Shown here in pieces: positions 44,952 to 53,686 of a stretch of 64,000 bases of DNA (positions within the stretch are counted from its first letter, which is position 1; every line of letters starts with the position of its first letter). Source of the DNA: Streptomyces canus. GTDB lineage: Bacteria > Actinomycetota > Actinomycetes > Streptomycetales > Streptomycetaceae. The notes under the pieces are model-generated. The model saw only the letters and a list, made by a program, of their open reading frames with translations. It ran no database searches and had not been told where the DNA came from. The stretch is from the NCBI RefSeq assembly GCF_001514145.1, contig NZ_KQ948656.1, positions 930,001-994,000 on the forward strand. The letters are read 5' to 3'. A program made the position numbers and the translations under genes.

Positions 44952-45095
44952 GCGGTGGCGACGCGCGCGGTACTCAGCCCGGAGTGCCCCGACCGTACGA
45001 AGAGAAACCGGGAGCCGGTCGGGCCGCGGCGGCATTTACGGGCCGTTCAGGGGTAATCGCCTCACGACACGGGGAAGTTGAGAGTGGAGGACTTA

Positions 45096-45674
45096 ATGGC
45101 CTGGGCGCCCTCACGTTCGCGAGCGGGGTCAGACACCGGCACCGCCAAGACCGAGCGCGCGGCGAAACCCGCCCGCCCGCGGCGCGATCCGCTCTCCCTC
45201 GTCGTCCGTTTCGTGGCGATGGTGTTCGCCTTCGCCTTCATGGTGGCGTTCGCCGTCGTCCTGGCCCGGCTGACCCTGGAGCCGTCGCCCGCTTCGGTGG
45301 ACCTGACCCACACCAACCTGCATCCCGGAGCCTCCCTCAAGGCGTATCTGGACCAGCCGGAGATGCGGGACGCCGTCAAGCAGATCGGCGGGAACATCCT
45401 GCTGGGCGTACCGTTCGGGATCCTGGTGCCGATCGTGGCTCCCAAGACCCGTGGGCTGCTGCGGATCGTGCTGCTGACGGCCGTGGTGATGCTGCTGGTC
45501 GAGTTCGCGCAGGGCGCGCTGGTGGAAGGGCGGGCGTTCGACATCGACGACGTCATCCTCAACACGTCCGGCGCTCTGATCGGCTATCTGCTGCTGGGGC
45601 GGCGGCTGAGCCGGGCGGTGCACAAGAGGCCGGCCGCCAAGAAGCCGGCCGCCAAGTCTGCGAAGAAGGCGTAA
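45096..45674 (+). CDS. VanZ-family membrane protein
   Basis: 192 residues from ATG 45096 with GGAGG five bases upstream. Membrane helices at ~30-55, ~105-120, ~128-150 and ~160-175; VanZ signature GGNILLGVPFGILVP, LVEFAQGALVEGRAFDIDDVILNTSGALIGY. C-terminus is a Lys/Ala/Pro tail (KKPAAKSAKKA). VanZ-like proteins are tied to glycopeptide or phospholipid-level resistance, but the role here is unknown. Confidence 0.87.
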   Translation: MAWAPSRSRAGSDTGTAKTERAAKPARPRRDPLSLVVRFVAMVFAFAFMVAFAVVLARLTLEPSPASVDLTHTNLHPGASLKAYLDQPEMRDAVKQIGGNILLGVPFGILVPIVAPKTRGLLRIVLLTAVVMLLVEFAQGALVEGRAFDIDDVILNTSGALIGYLLLGRRLSRAVHKRPAAKKPAAKSAKKA

Positions 45675-45714
45675 GGAATCCCCCCTGACTCAACTCCTGG
45701 TCCGTACCAAAGTA

Positions 45715-45743
45715 TTGACGGGCCCTTAACTCACTCCTTAAAT
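45715..45743 (+). promoter_or_regulatory. HrdB-type promoter of the GH16 gene
   Basis: TTGACG (45715-45720), 17-bp spacer, TTAAAT (45738-45743), 41 bp before the GTG start. Confidence 0.6.
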
Positions 45744-45784
45744 CAAGAGGCGACACCTTCACCCCCCACCTCGAAGGAAGAGCC

Positions 45785-47011
45785 GTGGCCGCCTCTCGCC
45801 TGCTGCGCAGATGTCTCCTCGCCGCCCTGTCCGCCGTGCTGATCTCGTCCGGTACCGCCCAGGCGGACCCGCCCGCCGCCTCCTCCGCCGCCGCTGCGGT
45901 GACTTTTTCCGACACCTTCGACGGGCCCGCCGGAGCCGCCGTCGACTCCTCGAAGTGGCAGATCGAGACCGGCGACAACGTCAACAACCATGAGCGGCAG
46001 TACTACACGTCGGGCAACAGGAACGCCGCTCTCGACGGGCAGGGCCATCTGGTGATCACGGCCCGGCGCGAGAACCCCGCGAACTACCAGTGCTGGTACG
46101 GCACCTGCCAGTTCACCTCGGCCCGGCTGAACACCTCCGGGAAGTTCACGGCGCAGTACGGGCACGTCGAGGCGCGGATGAAGATCCCGCGCGGGCAGGG
46201 CATGTGGCCGGCGTTCTGGATGCTCGGCACCCCGGTCAACTGGCCGGACTCGGGCGAGATCGACGTCATGGAGAACGTCGGCTTCGAGCTCTCGACCGTC
46301 CACGGCACGATCCACGGCCCCGGCTACTCCGGCTCGGGCGGCATAGGCGCCGGCTACTCCCTGCCGAACGGCCAGGCCTTCGCGGACGCCTTCCACACCT
46401 TCGCCGTCGACTGGGCACCCGACTCGATCACCTGGTCCGTGGACGGGAACGTCTACCAGCGCCGCACGCCCGCCGACCTGGGCGGCCGCACCTGGGTGTT
46501 CAACAAGCCGTTCTTCCTGATCCTGAACCTCGCAGTCGGCGGCTACTGGCCCGGCGACCCGGACGGCTCCACGGTCCTTCCGCAGCAGCTCGTGGTGGAC
46601 CACGTGTCGGTGACCACCGGCGACACGGCGTCGGGGGCGGCGATCCGGGGGCTGGCAGGCAAGTGCGTGGACGTCGCCGGGGCGAACCCCGCGAACGGGA
46701 CGGCCGTCCAGCTCTACGACTGCAACGGCACCGCCGCTCAGCAGTGGACCGTCGGCTCGGACGGCACGATCCGTGCGCTCGGGAAGTGCCTGGACGTGAC
46801 GGGCGGCGGCACCGCGGACGGGACGGCGGTCCAGCTCTACGACTGCAACGGCTCCGGAGCCCAGCGGTGGACCGTCACGGGCGCACGCGACATCGTCAAC
46901 CCGCAGGCCGACAAGTGCCTCGACGTGACCGGCAACAGTTCAGCCAACGGCACCCGGTTGCAACTGTGGACCTGCACGGGCGGCGCCAACCAGAAGTGGA
47001 CCGTCGGCTGA
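45785..47011 (+). CDS. secreted GH16 endo-beta-1,3-glucanase with RICIN/CBM13 domain
   Basis: 408 residues. Signal peptide 1-~27 (ALSAVLISSGTAQA). GH16 domain (~38-275) with catalytic motif GEIDVMENVG (E158, D160, E163) and the extra Met that marks laminarinase-type members. RICIN trefoil (~283-408) with QQWTV, QRWTV and QKWTV, one per repeat. Degrades beta-1,3-glucan of fungal or plant walls. GAAGGAAGAG before GTG 45785. No CebR box upstream. Confidence 0.93.
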   Translation: MAASRLLRRCLLAALSAVLISSGTAQADPPAASSAAAAVTFSDTFDGPAGAAVDSSKWQIETGDNVNNHERQYYTSGNRNAALDGQGHLVITARRENPANYQCWYGTCQFTSARLNTSGKFTAQYGHVEARMKIPRGQGMWPAFWMLGTPVNWPDSGEIDVMENVGFELSTVHGTIHGPGYSGSGGIGAGYSLPNGQAFADAFHTFAVDWAPDSITWSVDGNVYQRRTPADLGGRTWVFNKPFFLILNLAVGGYWPGDPDGSTVLPQQLVVDHVSVTTGDTASGAAIRGLAGKCVDVAGANPANGTAVQLYDCNGTAAQQWTVGSDGTIRALGKCLDVTGGGTADGTAVQLYDCNGSGAQRWTVTGARDIVNPQADKCLDVTGNSSANGTRLQLWTCTGGANQKWTVG

Positions 47012-47018
47012 ACCGGGG

Positions 47019-47255
47019 TCAGTGCCGGGTCCAGGTGAACTTGTCGCCGCCCACCCAGCGGACCACGTCCGGGTCGTCCAGGTCGTGGACCGTGATGCCG
47101 AAGGCGGCGGCCGCCTCCAGGACGTCGGTGACGGCCCTCGCCTCGCCGACCACCTCCCCGTCGATCTCCACGATCCGGAAGGGAGGCGTGGTCGGCTGGA
47201 CCCCGAGCACGATGATCCGCGGGGTGGCCATGTACGGGCTCGCGATTTCGGTCAT
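47019..47255 (-). CDS. small conserved-looking protein, unknown
   Basis: 78 residues (MTEIASPYMATPRIIVLGVQ...VRWVGGDKFTWTRH). Compact alpha/beta composition, no signal or membrane segment, no family recognised. No ribosome site; TACGCT lies ~6 bp before the ATG, suggesting a leaderless mRNA. An internal ATG (residue 9) is an alternative start. Confidence 0.6.
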   Translation of the reverse strand: MTEIASPYMATPRIIVLGVQPTTPPFRIVEIDGEVVGEARAVTDVLEAAAAFGITVHDLDDPDVVRWVGGDKFTWTRH

Positions 47256-47356
47256 GCATAGAGCGTAGAACGCAATGCCCGGGAGCGAGGGGCGGGCGCC
47301 CCGGCCACAGCGGACCCGGCTGAAGCCGGGGCGGTCGCACGTACTGATGCGCAGTC

Positions 47357-48166
47357 TCAAGGGCGCCGCCACTCGTCGTCCTCGAGATGCGAGCCGGCCT
47401 GCGGGCCCATCCGGAGCATGCCGCCGTCGACACTCCAGGACGCGCCGGTGACGTACGTGGCCTCGGGGCCGGCGAGGAAGGCGATCACGCCGGCGACCTC
47501 CCGGGCGTCCCCCGGACGGCCGAGCGGGACGCCGGGGCGGTCCTCGGTGTGGACGTCGCTGTCGTCCTGGCCGGTCATCGGGGTGGCTATCTCTCCGGGC
47601 GCGACCGCGTTGACGGTGATGCCGTGCTCGGCGAGTTCCAGGGCCATGACCTGGGTGAGCAGCCCGAGGCCGCCCTTGGCCGCGCAGTAGGGGGCGGCGC
47701 CGACCCGCGGCTGGTGCTCGTGGACGGAGGTCACGTTGACGATCCGGCCGCCCGAGCCCTGTTGGATCATGTGCCGGGCGGCCCGCTGGCCGCACAGAAA
47801 GGGGCCGACGAGATCGACGTCGAGAACCTCACGGACGGTGTCGAGTTCCAGGTCGAGGAAGGGCGTCATGGTGCCCGTGCCCGCGTTGTTGACCAGGACG
47901 TCGAGGCGGCCGAGTCGGTCGCACAGTTCGTCGACCGTGCCGGCGGCGACAGGCAGCCGCGTGAGGTCCATCTGGGCCACGGCGGCCCGCTGCCCGTGGG
48001 CGCGGACCTCCTCGGCGGTCTCCTCGGCACCCTTCAGATCGGTGTGCCACGTGATGCCGATGTCCATCCCCGCCCGGGCCAGCCGGACGGCGGTGGCCCT
48101 GCCGATGCCGGAGTCGGCTCCGGTGATCACGGCCACCTTGGTGCGGGGTGCGGTGGGGGCGGACAT
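47357..48166 (-). CDS. SDR-family oxidoreductase
   Basis: 269 residues. Cofactor motif VITGADSGIGRA, NNAG, catalytic Ser region VNVTSVHEHQ and YCAAK, and the terminal SWSVDGGM of classical SDRs (glucose 1-dehydrogenase-like). GAGGAGG before the ATG. Divergent from the PHP gene by 180 bp. Substrate unknown. Confidence 0.9.
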   Translation of the reverse strand: MSAPTAPRTKVAVITGADSGIGRATAVRLARAGMDIGITWHTDLKGAEETAEEVRAHGQRAAVAQMDLTRLPVAAGTVDELCDRLGRLDVLVNNAGTGTMTPFLDLELDTVREVLDVDLVGPFLCGQRAARHMIQQGSGGRIVNVTSVHEHQPRVGAAPYCAAKGGLGLLTQVMALELAEHGITVNAVAPGEIATPMTGQDDSDVHTEDRPGVPLGRPGDAREVAGVIAFLAGPEATYVTGASWSVDGGMLRMGPQAGSHLEDDEWRRP

Positions 48167-48346
48167 CTGGGCCTCCTCGGGAAGGGGGGCGTCGTCAGGG
48201 GCGACGAGGCGGTTGCCGGACGTCCCGGGTCCGAGGTCCGAGTGACATCCGACGAGGCATCGCAGTACCCGGCGGCGTACCCGACAAACCGCCCGCCCGT
48301 CGTGCGGGCCCCGTGGGCGTGGGGAACTCTGGAGGAGGAGGTGGCG

Positions 48347-49384
48347 ATGGATCCCGTCGAAGCCCTGGACCGGATCGCCTTCCTGCTGGAGCGGTCCCTG
48401 GCACCGACGTACCGCGTGCGTGCCTTCCGTACGGCGGCCCGGGTGCTGGCCGAGCTGCCCCCGGACGAGGTGCGCGAGCGCGCGCAGGCCGGGTCGCTGG
48501 AGTCGCTCAAGGGCGTCGGCCCGAAGACGGCGCAGGTGGTGCGTGAGGCGCTGGCCGGAGGGGTGCCCGGCTACCTGGAGAAGCTGGAGGGTGAGTCCAC
48601 CGCGCCGCCCACCCGGGGCGGCGGCCGGCTGCGGGCGCTGATTCGGGGCGACTGCCATCTGCACTCCGACTGGTCGGACGGCGGCAGCCCGATCGAGGAG
48701 ATGGGCCGGACCGCGGCGGAGCTCGGCCACGAGTGGGCGGTGCTGACCGACCACTCGCCGCGGCTGACGGTGGCCCGGGGGCTGTCCCCGGAGCGGCTGC
48801 GGCACCAGCTGGACGTGGTGGCGGCGCTGAACGGGACATGGGCGCCGTTCCGGCTGCTCACGGGCATCGAGTGCGACATCCTCGACGACGGCTCGCTGGA
48901 CCAGGAACCGGAACTCCTGGAGCGGCTGGACGTGGTGGTGGTGTCCGTGCACTCGAAGCTGCGCATGGACGCCCGGGCGATGACCCGGCGCATGGTGGCC
49001 GCCGTACGCGATCCGCACGCGAACGTCCTCGGGCACTGCACGGGCCGCCTGGTGACCGGGCGGGGGCGGCCCGAGTCGGAGTTCGACGCGGACGAGGTGT
49101 TCGCCGCGTGCGCCGAGTCCGGCACGGCGGTGGAGATCAACAGCCGTCCGGAGCGCCTCGACCCGCCGCGCCGGCTGCTGCGCCGGGCGGTCGACGCGGG
49201 CGTGCTGTTCTCGGTCGACACCGACGCGCACGCGCCCGGCCAGCTCGACTGGCAGATCCTCGGGTGCGCGCGGGCGGAGGAGTGCGGGGTGCCCGCCGAG
49301 CGGATCGTGACCACCTGGGCTCGGGAGGAACTGCTGGCCTGGTCCCGGGAGGGCCGGGTGCCGTCCCGAGTGGCGAACGTCTGA
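48347..49384 (+). CDS. HhH-PHP phosphoesterase, PolX-like without polymerase domain
   Basis: 345 residues. N-terminal helix-hairpin-helix region (~1-80; ALDRIAFLLERSLAPTYRVRAFRTAARVL, LKGVGPKTAQVV) as in PolX, then a PHP metallophosphoesterase domain (~100-340) with CHLHSDWSDG, LTDHSPR, IECDIL, VVVSVHSK, LGHCTGR and DTDAHAP metal ligands. The central Pol beta palm/fingers of PolX are absent. GGAGGAGGAG six bases before the ATG. Likely acts on DNA 3' ends or nucleotides. Confidence 0.87.
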   Translation: MDPVEALDRIAFLLERSLAPTYRVRAFRTAARVLAELPPDEVRERAQAGSLESLKGVGPKTAQVVREALAGGVPGYLEKLEGESTAPPTRGGGRLRALIRGDCHLHSDWSDGGSPIEEMGRTAAELGHEWAVLTDHSPRLTVARGLSPERLRHQLDVVAALNGTWAPFRLLTGIECDILDDGSLDQEPELLERLDVVVVSVHSKLRMDARAMTRRMVAAVRDPHANVLGHCTGRLVTGRGRPESEFDADEVFAACAESGTAVEINSRPERLDPPRRLLRRAVDAGVLFSVDTDAHAPGQLDWQILGCARAEECGVPAERIVTTWAREELLAWSREGRVPSRVANV

Positions 49385-49423
49385 GGTGGTACCCGGAACG
49401 GCACGACAGGAAAGGGGCGGTTC

Positions 49424-50080
49424 ATGCAACGCGCGGCAGTGTTCGACGTCGACGGCACTCTGGTGGACACCAACCACCTGCATGTGACGACGTGGTGGGA
49501 GGCGCTCCGGCAGGCGGGCCACCGGGTGCCGATGCATGCCGTGCACCGGGCCATCGGACTCGGCTCCGACGACCTCGTCGCCCATCTCCTCGGCGACGAC
49601 CGCGACAAGGACCAGGACGACGAGCTGAGCACCGCCCACAAGGCCCTGTACGGGCAGTACTTCGACCGGCTGTCGGCGCTCCGGGACGCCGGGCGGCTGC
49701 TGCGCCGTCTCGACCAGGACGGCTGGCGGGTGGTGCTCGCCACCTCGGCGGGCGGGGCGGAGCTCTCCGCGCTGCGCCGGGCGATCGCCGCGGACGACGC
49801 GATCATGGCCACCGCGAGCGCCGACGACGTGGAGGAGGGCAAGCCCTCCCCCGAGCCCGTCGAACACGCGCTGGAGCTGGCCGGGGTGCCCGCGGAGCGG
49901 GCTGTCTTCGTCGGCGACACCGTCTGGGACATGCGGGCCGGCTCCCGGGCGGGCGTGCGCTGCGTCGGCGTCCTGTGCGGCGGCATCCCGCGCGCCGACC
50001 TGGTGGAGGCGGGCGCGCAGGCGATCTACGACGATCCGGCCCACCTGCTGGCATCCCTTGCGGACAGTCCTTTGGCATGA
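49424..50080 (+). CDS. HAD-superfamily phosphatase
   Basis: 218 residues. DVDGTLVDTNHLH (nucleophile D9), helical cap, VVLATSAGG (motif II), GKPSPEPV (motif III Lys) and FVGDTVWDMRAG (motif IV). Beta-phosphoglucomutase/phosphoglycolate phosphatase-like; substrate unknown. Follows the PHP gene by 39 bp with an AAAGGGG site. Confidence 0.9.
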   Translation: MQRAAVFDVDGTLVDTNHLHVTTWWEALRQAGHRVPMHAVHRAIGLGSDDLVAHLLGDDRDKDQDDELSTAHKALYGQYFDRLSALRDAGRLLRRLDQDGWRVVLATSAGGAELSALRRAIAADDAIMATASADDVEEGKPSPEPVEHALELAGVPAERAVFVGDTVWDMRAGSRAGVRCVGVLCGGIPRADLVEAGAQAIYDDPAHLLASLADSPLA

Positions 50081-50109
50081 CGTGCCGGACGGTACGGAAC
50101 CCGCAGCGG

Positions 50110-51276
50110 ATGACTGGTGTGACAGAAGCTCTACGTCGACCCCGCCCGACGCACGCGGTACGGGAGGAGGCACATGCCGTCGGCCGGGCGGCCCGTGCCG
50201 CCTGCCGTGGGCCCGGGCGGGAGCGCGATCTGCTCGTGCAGTCGCTCAAGGCCTCGGCCGCCGCGATCCTCGCCTGGCTGGTGGCGGGCGTGTGGATGGG
50301 CGATCCGATGGCCCTGATGGCGCCCTGGGTGGCGGTGGTGCTGGTGCAGGCCACCGTGTACAGCTCGCTGATGCAGGCCGCTCGGCAGTTCACGGCGATC
50401 TGCGCCGGGGCGCTGCTGGCGTCGCTGGCCCTGGCCGTCACCGGGAACACGCTGGGTGCCGTGGCGCTGTCCGTACCGCTGCTGATGCTGCTGGCGAACT
50501 GGCCGCGCTTCGGCGACCAGGGGATCTACGGCGCCACCACCGCGCTGTTCACGCTCGCCACCGGCGCCGCCGACGTCTTTGCCGTCGGCCACCGGGTGGG
50601 TCAGGCCGCGCTCGGCGCGGTCATCGGTGTCGCCGTGAACGCGTTCGTGCTGCCGCCGATCCATCTGCGGGACGTACGCGAGAACCTCGCGGCGCTGGCC
50701 CGGGAAGCGGGCGACGTGCTGCACATCGTGGCCGGTGACCTGCGGGACGGCGAGTGGGACACCCAGGGCTGGTCGCATGCCTCGGCCCGGCTGGAACGCC
50801 GGCTGGACGCACTGCGGTCCGCCCGCGGCTGGAGCCGGGAGAGCCTGCGTCTGACCGCCACCCCGCGACGTGCGGTACGACGGCTTCCCGCCTCGATCCC
50901 CCCGGAGCAGGACGACGAGCGCTGGAGCCGTGTCACCGGGCACATCCGCGCGCTCACCCGGACCCTGGCCGTGGCCGCCGACGACGGCCGCGCCCCCGCG
51001 CCGCCCGCCCGGCCGGTGCTGGACGCGTACGCCGACCTGCTGCAGCTGATCGGCGACGCGTGTCACGCGGAGAGCGAGCGGCTGCTGACGGCCGACGGCG
51101 CGGCCCGTCCGGACGGCCATGCCGAGTCGGCGATGCGGGAGCTGCGCGGACAGCTGCAGGACGGTCTGCGGGAACACGCCGGGCAGGGGGGCGACGGCAC
51201 GACGGTGCTGGGGAGCCTGCTGCTGCAGGCCGAGAACCTGTGGAGCGAGACCGTGCCGACCGGTCGGCACGGGTGA
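50110..51276 (+). CDS. FUSC-family membrane protein
   Basis: 388 residues. Membrane block of about six helices (~45-185; AWLVAGVWMGDPMALMAPWVAVVLVQATVY, GNTLGAVALSVPLLMLLANWPRFGDQGIYG) and a helical cytoplasmic C-half. FUSC proteins include aromatic acid exporters. The ATG 50110 is 30 bp after the HAD stop; GTG 50119 is also possible and no strong ribosome site is seen. Confidence 0.82.
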   Translation: MTGVTEALRRPRPTHAVREEAHAVGRAARAACRGPGRERDLLVQSLKASAAAILAWLVAGVWMGDPMALMAPWVAVVLVQATVYSSLMQAARQFTAICAGALLASLALAVTGNTLGAVALSVPLLMLLANWPRFGDQGIYGATTALFTLATGAADVFAVGHRVGQAALGAVIGVAVNAFVLPPIHLRDVRENLAALAREAGDVLHIVAGDLRDGEWDTQGWSHASARLERRLDALRSARGWSRESLRLTATPRRAVRRLPASIPPEQDDERWSRVTGHIRALTRTLAVAADDGRAPAPPARPVLDAYADLLQLIGDACHAESERLLTADGAARPDGHAESAMRELRGQLQDGLREHAGQGGDGTTVLGSLLLQAENLWSETVPTGRHG

Positions 51277-51341
51277 CACAGCTCACCCGGGAATGCCCTC
51301 AACGGCGGAACACCACAGGGTGGTTGCCCGTTGAACAGACC

Positions 51342-51505
51342 GTGGGTACGGACGGGACAGTGTCCCCGGGCCTCACCTTTTGCCCACAGGGACGATCGTT
51401 CGGCTGAAGCCCTGTGGAGCCTTTCGCCGAGAGGCGACCGCCGTCCGTGCCCACCGCGAGACCGCCCCGACCGTGATTCCCCCGTCCGGTCGGGGCTTCC
51501 TCTTG
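51342..51505 (+). ncRNA. candidate structured RNA with intrinsic terminator
   Basis: The strand folds around a 14-bp closing helix: GTGGGTACGGACGG (51342-51355) with CCGTCCGTGCCCAC (51441-51454), one G-U wobble. Inside are an 8-bp hairpin CCACAGGG (51384-51391)/CCCTGTGG (51410-51417) and a 5-bp hairpin TCGCC-GAGA-GGCGA (51424-51437) with a GNRA loop; GGGAC-AGT-GTCCC (51354-51366) is an alternative hairpin. A terminator follows at 51465-51495. It lies before the SDR promoter, so it may be an independent sRNA or the 3' UTR of the FUSC gene. Family not recognised. Confidence 0.5.
51465..51495 (+). terminator. hairpin terminator of the RNA candidate
   Basis: CCCCGACCG (51465-51473), 13-nt loop, CGGTCGGGG (51487-51495), then CTTCCTCTTG. 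Confidence 0.65.
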
Positions 51506-51535
51506 TCCGGGCCCGGTGCCCCGGGTGGTGCGGGC

Positions 51536-51566
51536 TTGACTTCGAGAGCACTCCAATTCGTAGCGT
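51536..51566 (+). promoter_or_regulatory. promoter of a leaderless SDR transcript
   Basis: TTGACT (51536-51541), 19-bp spacer, TAGCGT (51561-51566), 7 bp before the ATG; no ribosome site precedes the gene. Confidence 0.45.
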
Positions 51567-51573
51567 TCCCGTC

Positions 51574-52533
51574 ATGAGCACTGCACAGCACAAGATCGGT
51601 TCGGGGTTCGGCGCCCACAGCACCGCCGACGACGTTCTCGCGGGCATCGACCTGTCCGGCAAGCTCGCCGTCGTCACCGGCGGCTACTCGGGGCTCGGCC
51701 TGGAGACCACCCGGGCGCTCACTAAGGCGGGCGCCCGGGTCGTCGTCCCGGCCCGCCGTCCCGACACCGCCTGGAAGGCCCTGGCCGGCCTCGACGGTGT
51801 CGAACTGGACGAACTCGATCTCGGCGACCTGGAGAGCGTGCGCGCCTTCGCCGAGCGGTTCCTCGAATCGGGCCGCACGGTCGACCTCGTCATCGACAAC
51901 GCCGGGATCATGGCCTGCCCGGAGACGCGGGTCGGGCCGGGCTGGGAGGCGCAGTTCGCGACCAACCACCTCGGTCACTTCGCGCTGGTCAACCGGCTGT
52001 GGCCGGCGATCGAGCCCGGCGGCGCCCGCGTGGTCTCGGTGTCCTCGCGCGCCCACCACTTCTCCGGGATGCGCTGGGACGACGTCCACTGGCGGACCGG
52101 CTACGACAAGTGGCAGGCCTACGGCCAGGCCAAGACGGCGAACGTCCTGTTCGCCGTCCACCTCGACAAGCTCGGCGCCGACCACGGTGTGCGGGCCTTC
52201 TCGCTCCACCCCGGCGGCATCCTCACCCCGTTGCAGCGCCACCTGCCCAAGTCGGAGATGGTGGAGCGCGGCTGGATCGACGAGCAGGGCAACGTGCTCA
52301 ACCCTTCCGGCTTCAAGAGCCCGGAGCAGGGCGCGGCCACGCAGGTGTGGGCGGCGACCTCGCCCCAGCTGGCCGGGATGGGCGGGGTCTACCTGGAGGA
52401 CTGCGACATCGCCGAGCCCGCCGTCGACGGCGACGAGAGCGGCGGCGTCAGGGGATGGGCCACCGACCCGGAGCAGGCGGAGCGCCTGTGGACGCTGTCG
52501 GCGGAACTCACGGGCGTGAACGCGTTCGCCTGA
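51574..52533 (+). CDS. SDR-family oxidoreductase (retinol-dehydrogenase-like)
   Basis: 319 residues. VVTGGYSGLGLET, DNAGIMACPE, NHLGHFALVN, VSVSSRAHHFSG and YGQAK are classical-SDR motifs. The length and C-terminal LHPGGILTPLQRH match the WWOX/retinol dehydrogenase-like group. Appears leaderless. Preceded by the structured RNA candidate. Confidence 0.9.
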   Translation: MSTAQHKIGSGFGAHSTADDVLAGIDLSGKLAVVTGGYSGLGLETTRALTKAGARVVVPARRPDTAWKALAGLDGVELDELDLGDLESVRAFAERFLESGRTVDLVIDNAGIMACPETRVGPGWEAQFATNHLGHFALVNRLWPAIEPGGARVVSVSSRAHHFSGMRWDDVHWRTGYDKWQAYGQAKTANVLFAVHLDKLGADHGVRAFSLHPGGILTPLQRHLPKSEMVERGWIDEQGNVLNPSGFKSPEQGAATQVWAATSPQLAGMGGVYLEDCDIAEPAVDGDESGGVRGWATDPEQAERLWTLSAELTGVNAFA

Positions 52534-52925
52534 GTCCTGGGGCGGCCGGCGTCGAGATCGCCGGGGCCCTTCGACACGGTCGACGCGTGGACCGCCTGGG
52601 GCTTCGGCACGGCCGGCGCCTGCGCCCTGGGGCCCCGCTGACGCGGTCCGCATCCGGCTCGTAGGTCTGCAGGAGTCCGGCCGGTTCGCCGTCCTTCCCA
52701 GACCCCGGGGTTCCTCGGCACCATTCCCGCCTGGACCGGGGCCCCCTCGGCACGGCCGGCGCCTGGCCCCCTTGGCCCCCTCGGCGCGATCCACGCCCGT
52801 CCCCCGGGCCCCCCTCGGCTCGATCCACGCAGAGGCTCCGGGCCCTCGGGACGATCGGTGCGCCGGGGACGAGGCGCCGAGAGCCTCGGCCCCTCCTCAG
52901 GAGATCCCCGGGCCGCCGCCAGGCG
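52534..52925. repeat. 392-bp gene-free region with imperfect short repeats
   Basis: No supported gene. A 19-nt unit TCGGCACGGCCGGCGCCTG occurs at 52604-52622 and 52747-52765, and CCCCTCGG-N-NCGATCCACGC-like units occur near 52780 and 52812. The sequence may be decayed coding DNA or simple G/C-rich repeat; no transcription signals are seen. Confidence 0.4.
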
Positions 52926-53582
52926 CTACACCGTGTCGAGTTCCTTCGCTCCGTACAGCGCAGCCGGCGCGCCCGTCTCCAGAGCCCAGTAGCGGTCGCC
53001 GTAGGACCAGTGCCACCACTCGGTCGGATAGTTGACCAGGCCCGCCGCGCTCAGCGCCTCGCCGAGCACGGCCCGGTTGGCCTTGGCCTCCTCGGTGATG
53101 TTGCCGGCGTCCGTGTAGCAGGCGCCGTCGCTCTCCTCCGGGTTGGCGTTCATGGCGGTGCCCAGGTCGAGTTCGCGGCCGTCGGCGTCGGTGAGGGTGA
53201 GGTCGACGGCCGCGCCGGCGCTGTGCGGGGCTATCTCGGGCGGGGAGACATAACGGCTGGCCGCGCTGCGGATCCGGTCGGCGGACCAGTCCGGGTGGGC
53301 GGCGCGCAGTCCGTCGGCGTACGTCTCGAAGTAGTGCCGCTGGAGGACGGGCGGCCGGTACCCCTCGACGAAGAGCAGGCGCAGGCCGTCGGGCAGCAGG
53401 GCCTGCGCCCGGAGCAACCGGTCGAGAACACCCTGGCGCAGATGAACCTCGGCGCCCCCGGAGTCCTCGTGCTTGCGGTCGTCGACGCGGAGATGGGCGC
53501 TGACGTCCACGAGGGGTTCACCGTTCTCCTCGACGGGGACGGCGGCGACGCGGGCGTCGGACATCAGGATGATCTCACTCAT
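52926..53582 (-). CDS. M15-family D-Ala-D-Ala dipeptidase (VanX-like)
   Basis: 218 residues. Zinc site and catalytic residues: PHSAGAAVDLTL (SxHxxGxAxD pattern) and EWWHWSYGDRYWA (catalytic Glu and zinc His), with VEGYRPPVLQ. Cytoplasmic, no signal peptide. VanX removes D-Ala-D-Ala; without vanHA neighbours this copy more likely recycles wall dipeptide. Divergent from the epimerase. Confidence 0.88.
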   Translation of the reverse strand: MSEIILMSDARVAAVPVEENGEPLVDVSAHLRVDDRKHEDSGGAEVHLRQGVLDRLLRAQALLPDGLRLLFVEGYRPPVLQRHYFETYADGLRAAHPDWSADRIRSAASRYVSPPEIAPHSAGAAVDLTLTDADGRELDLGTAMNANPEESDGACYTDAGNITEEAKANRAVLGEALSAAGLVNYPTEWWHWSYGDRYWALETGAPAALYGAKELDTV

Positions 53583-53686
53583 GGGGTGATCATCTCGTGG
53601 CCGCGGTCCGTGCCCCGCACCGCGTGCATCACCGGAGGGCGGGTACTCGGGCGTCTCCCCGCCCCAGCGGCCCGAAGGAGCCGAAC

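Noticed and set aside
47357..50173. Minus-strand frame of ~938 codons covering the SDR, PHP and HAD genes
   Set aside because: Only its last 269 codons are a real SDR; the rest mirrors plus-strand genes with clear domains.
51322..51349. SigB-type promoter (GGTT ... GGGTAC) for the RNA candidate
   Set aside because: Spacer is longer than the known 14-16 bp and the GGGTAC lies inside the closing helix.
51375..51400. CACCTTTTGCCCACAGGG as a third copy of the RICIN-paralogue element
   Set aside because: Only the first part resembles it, spacing breaks after six bases, and it forms half of a hairpin in the RNA candidate.
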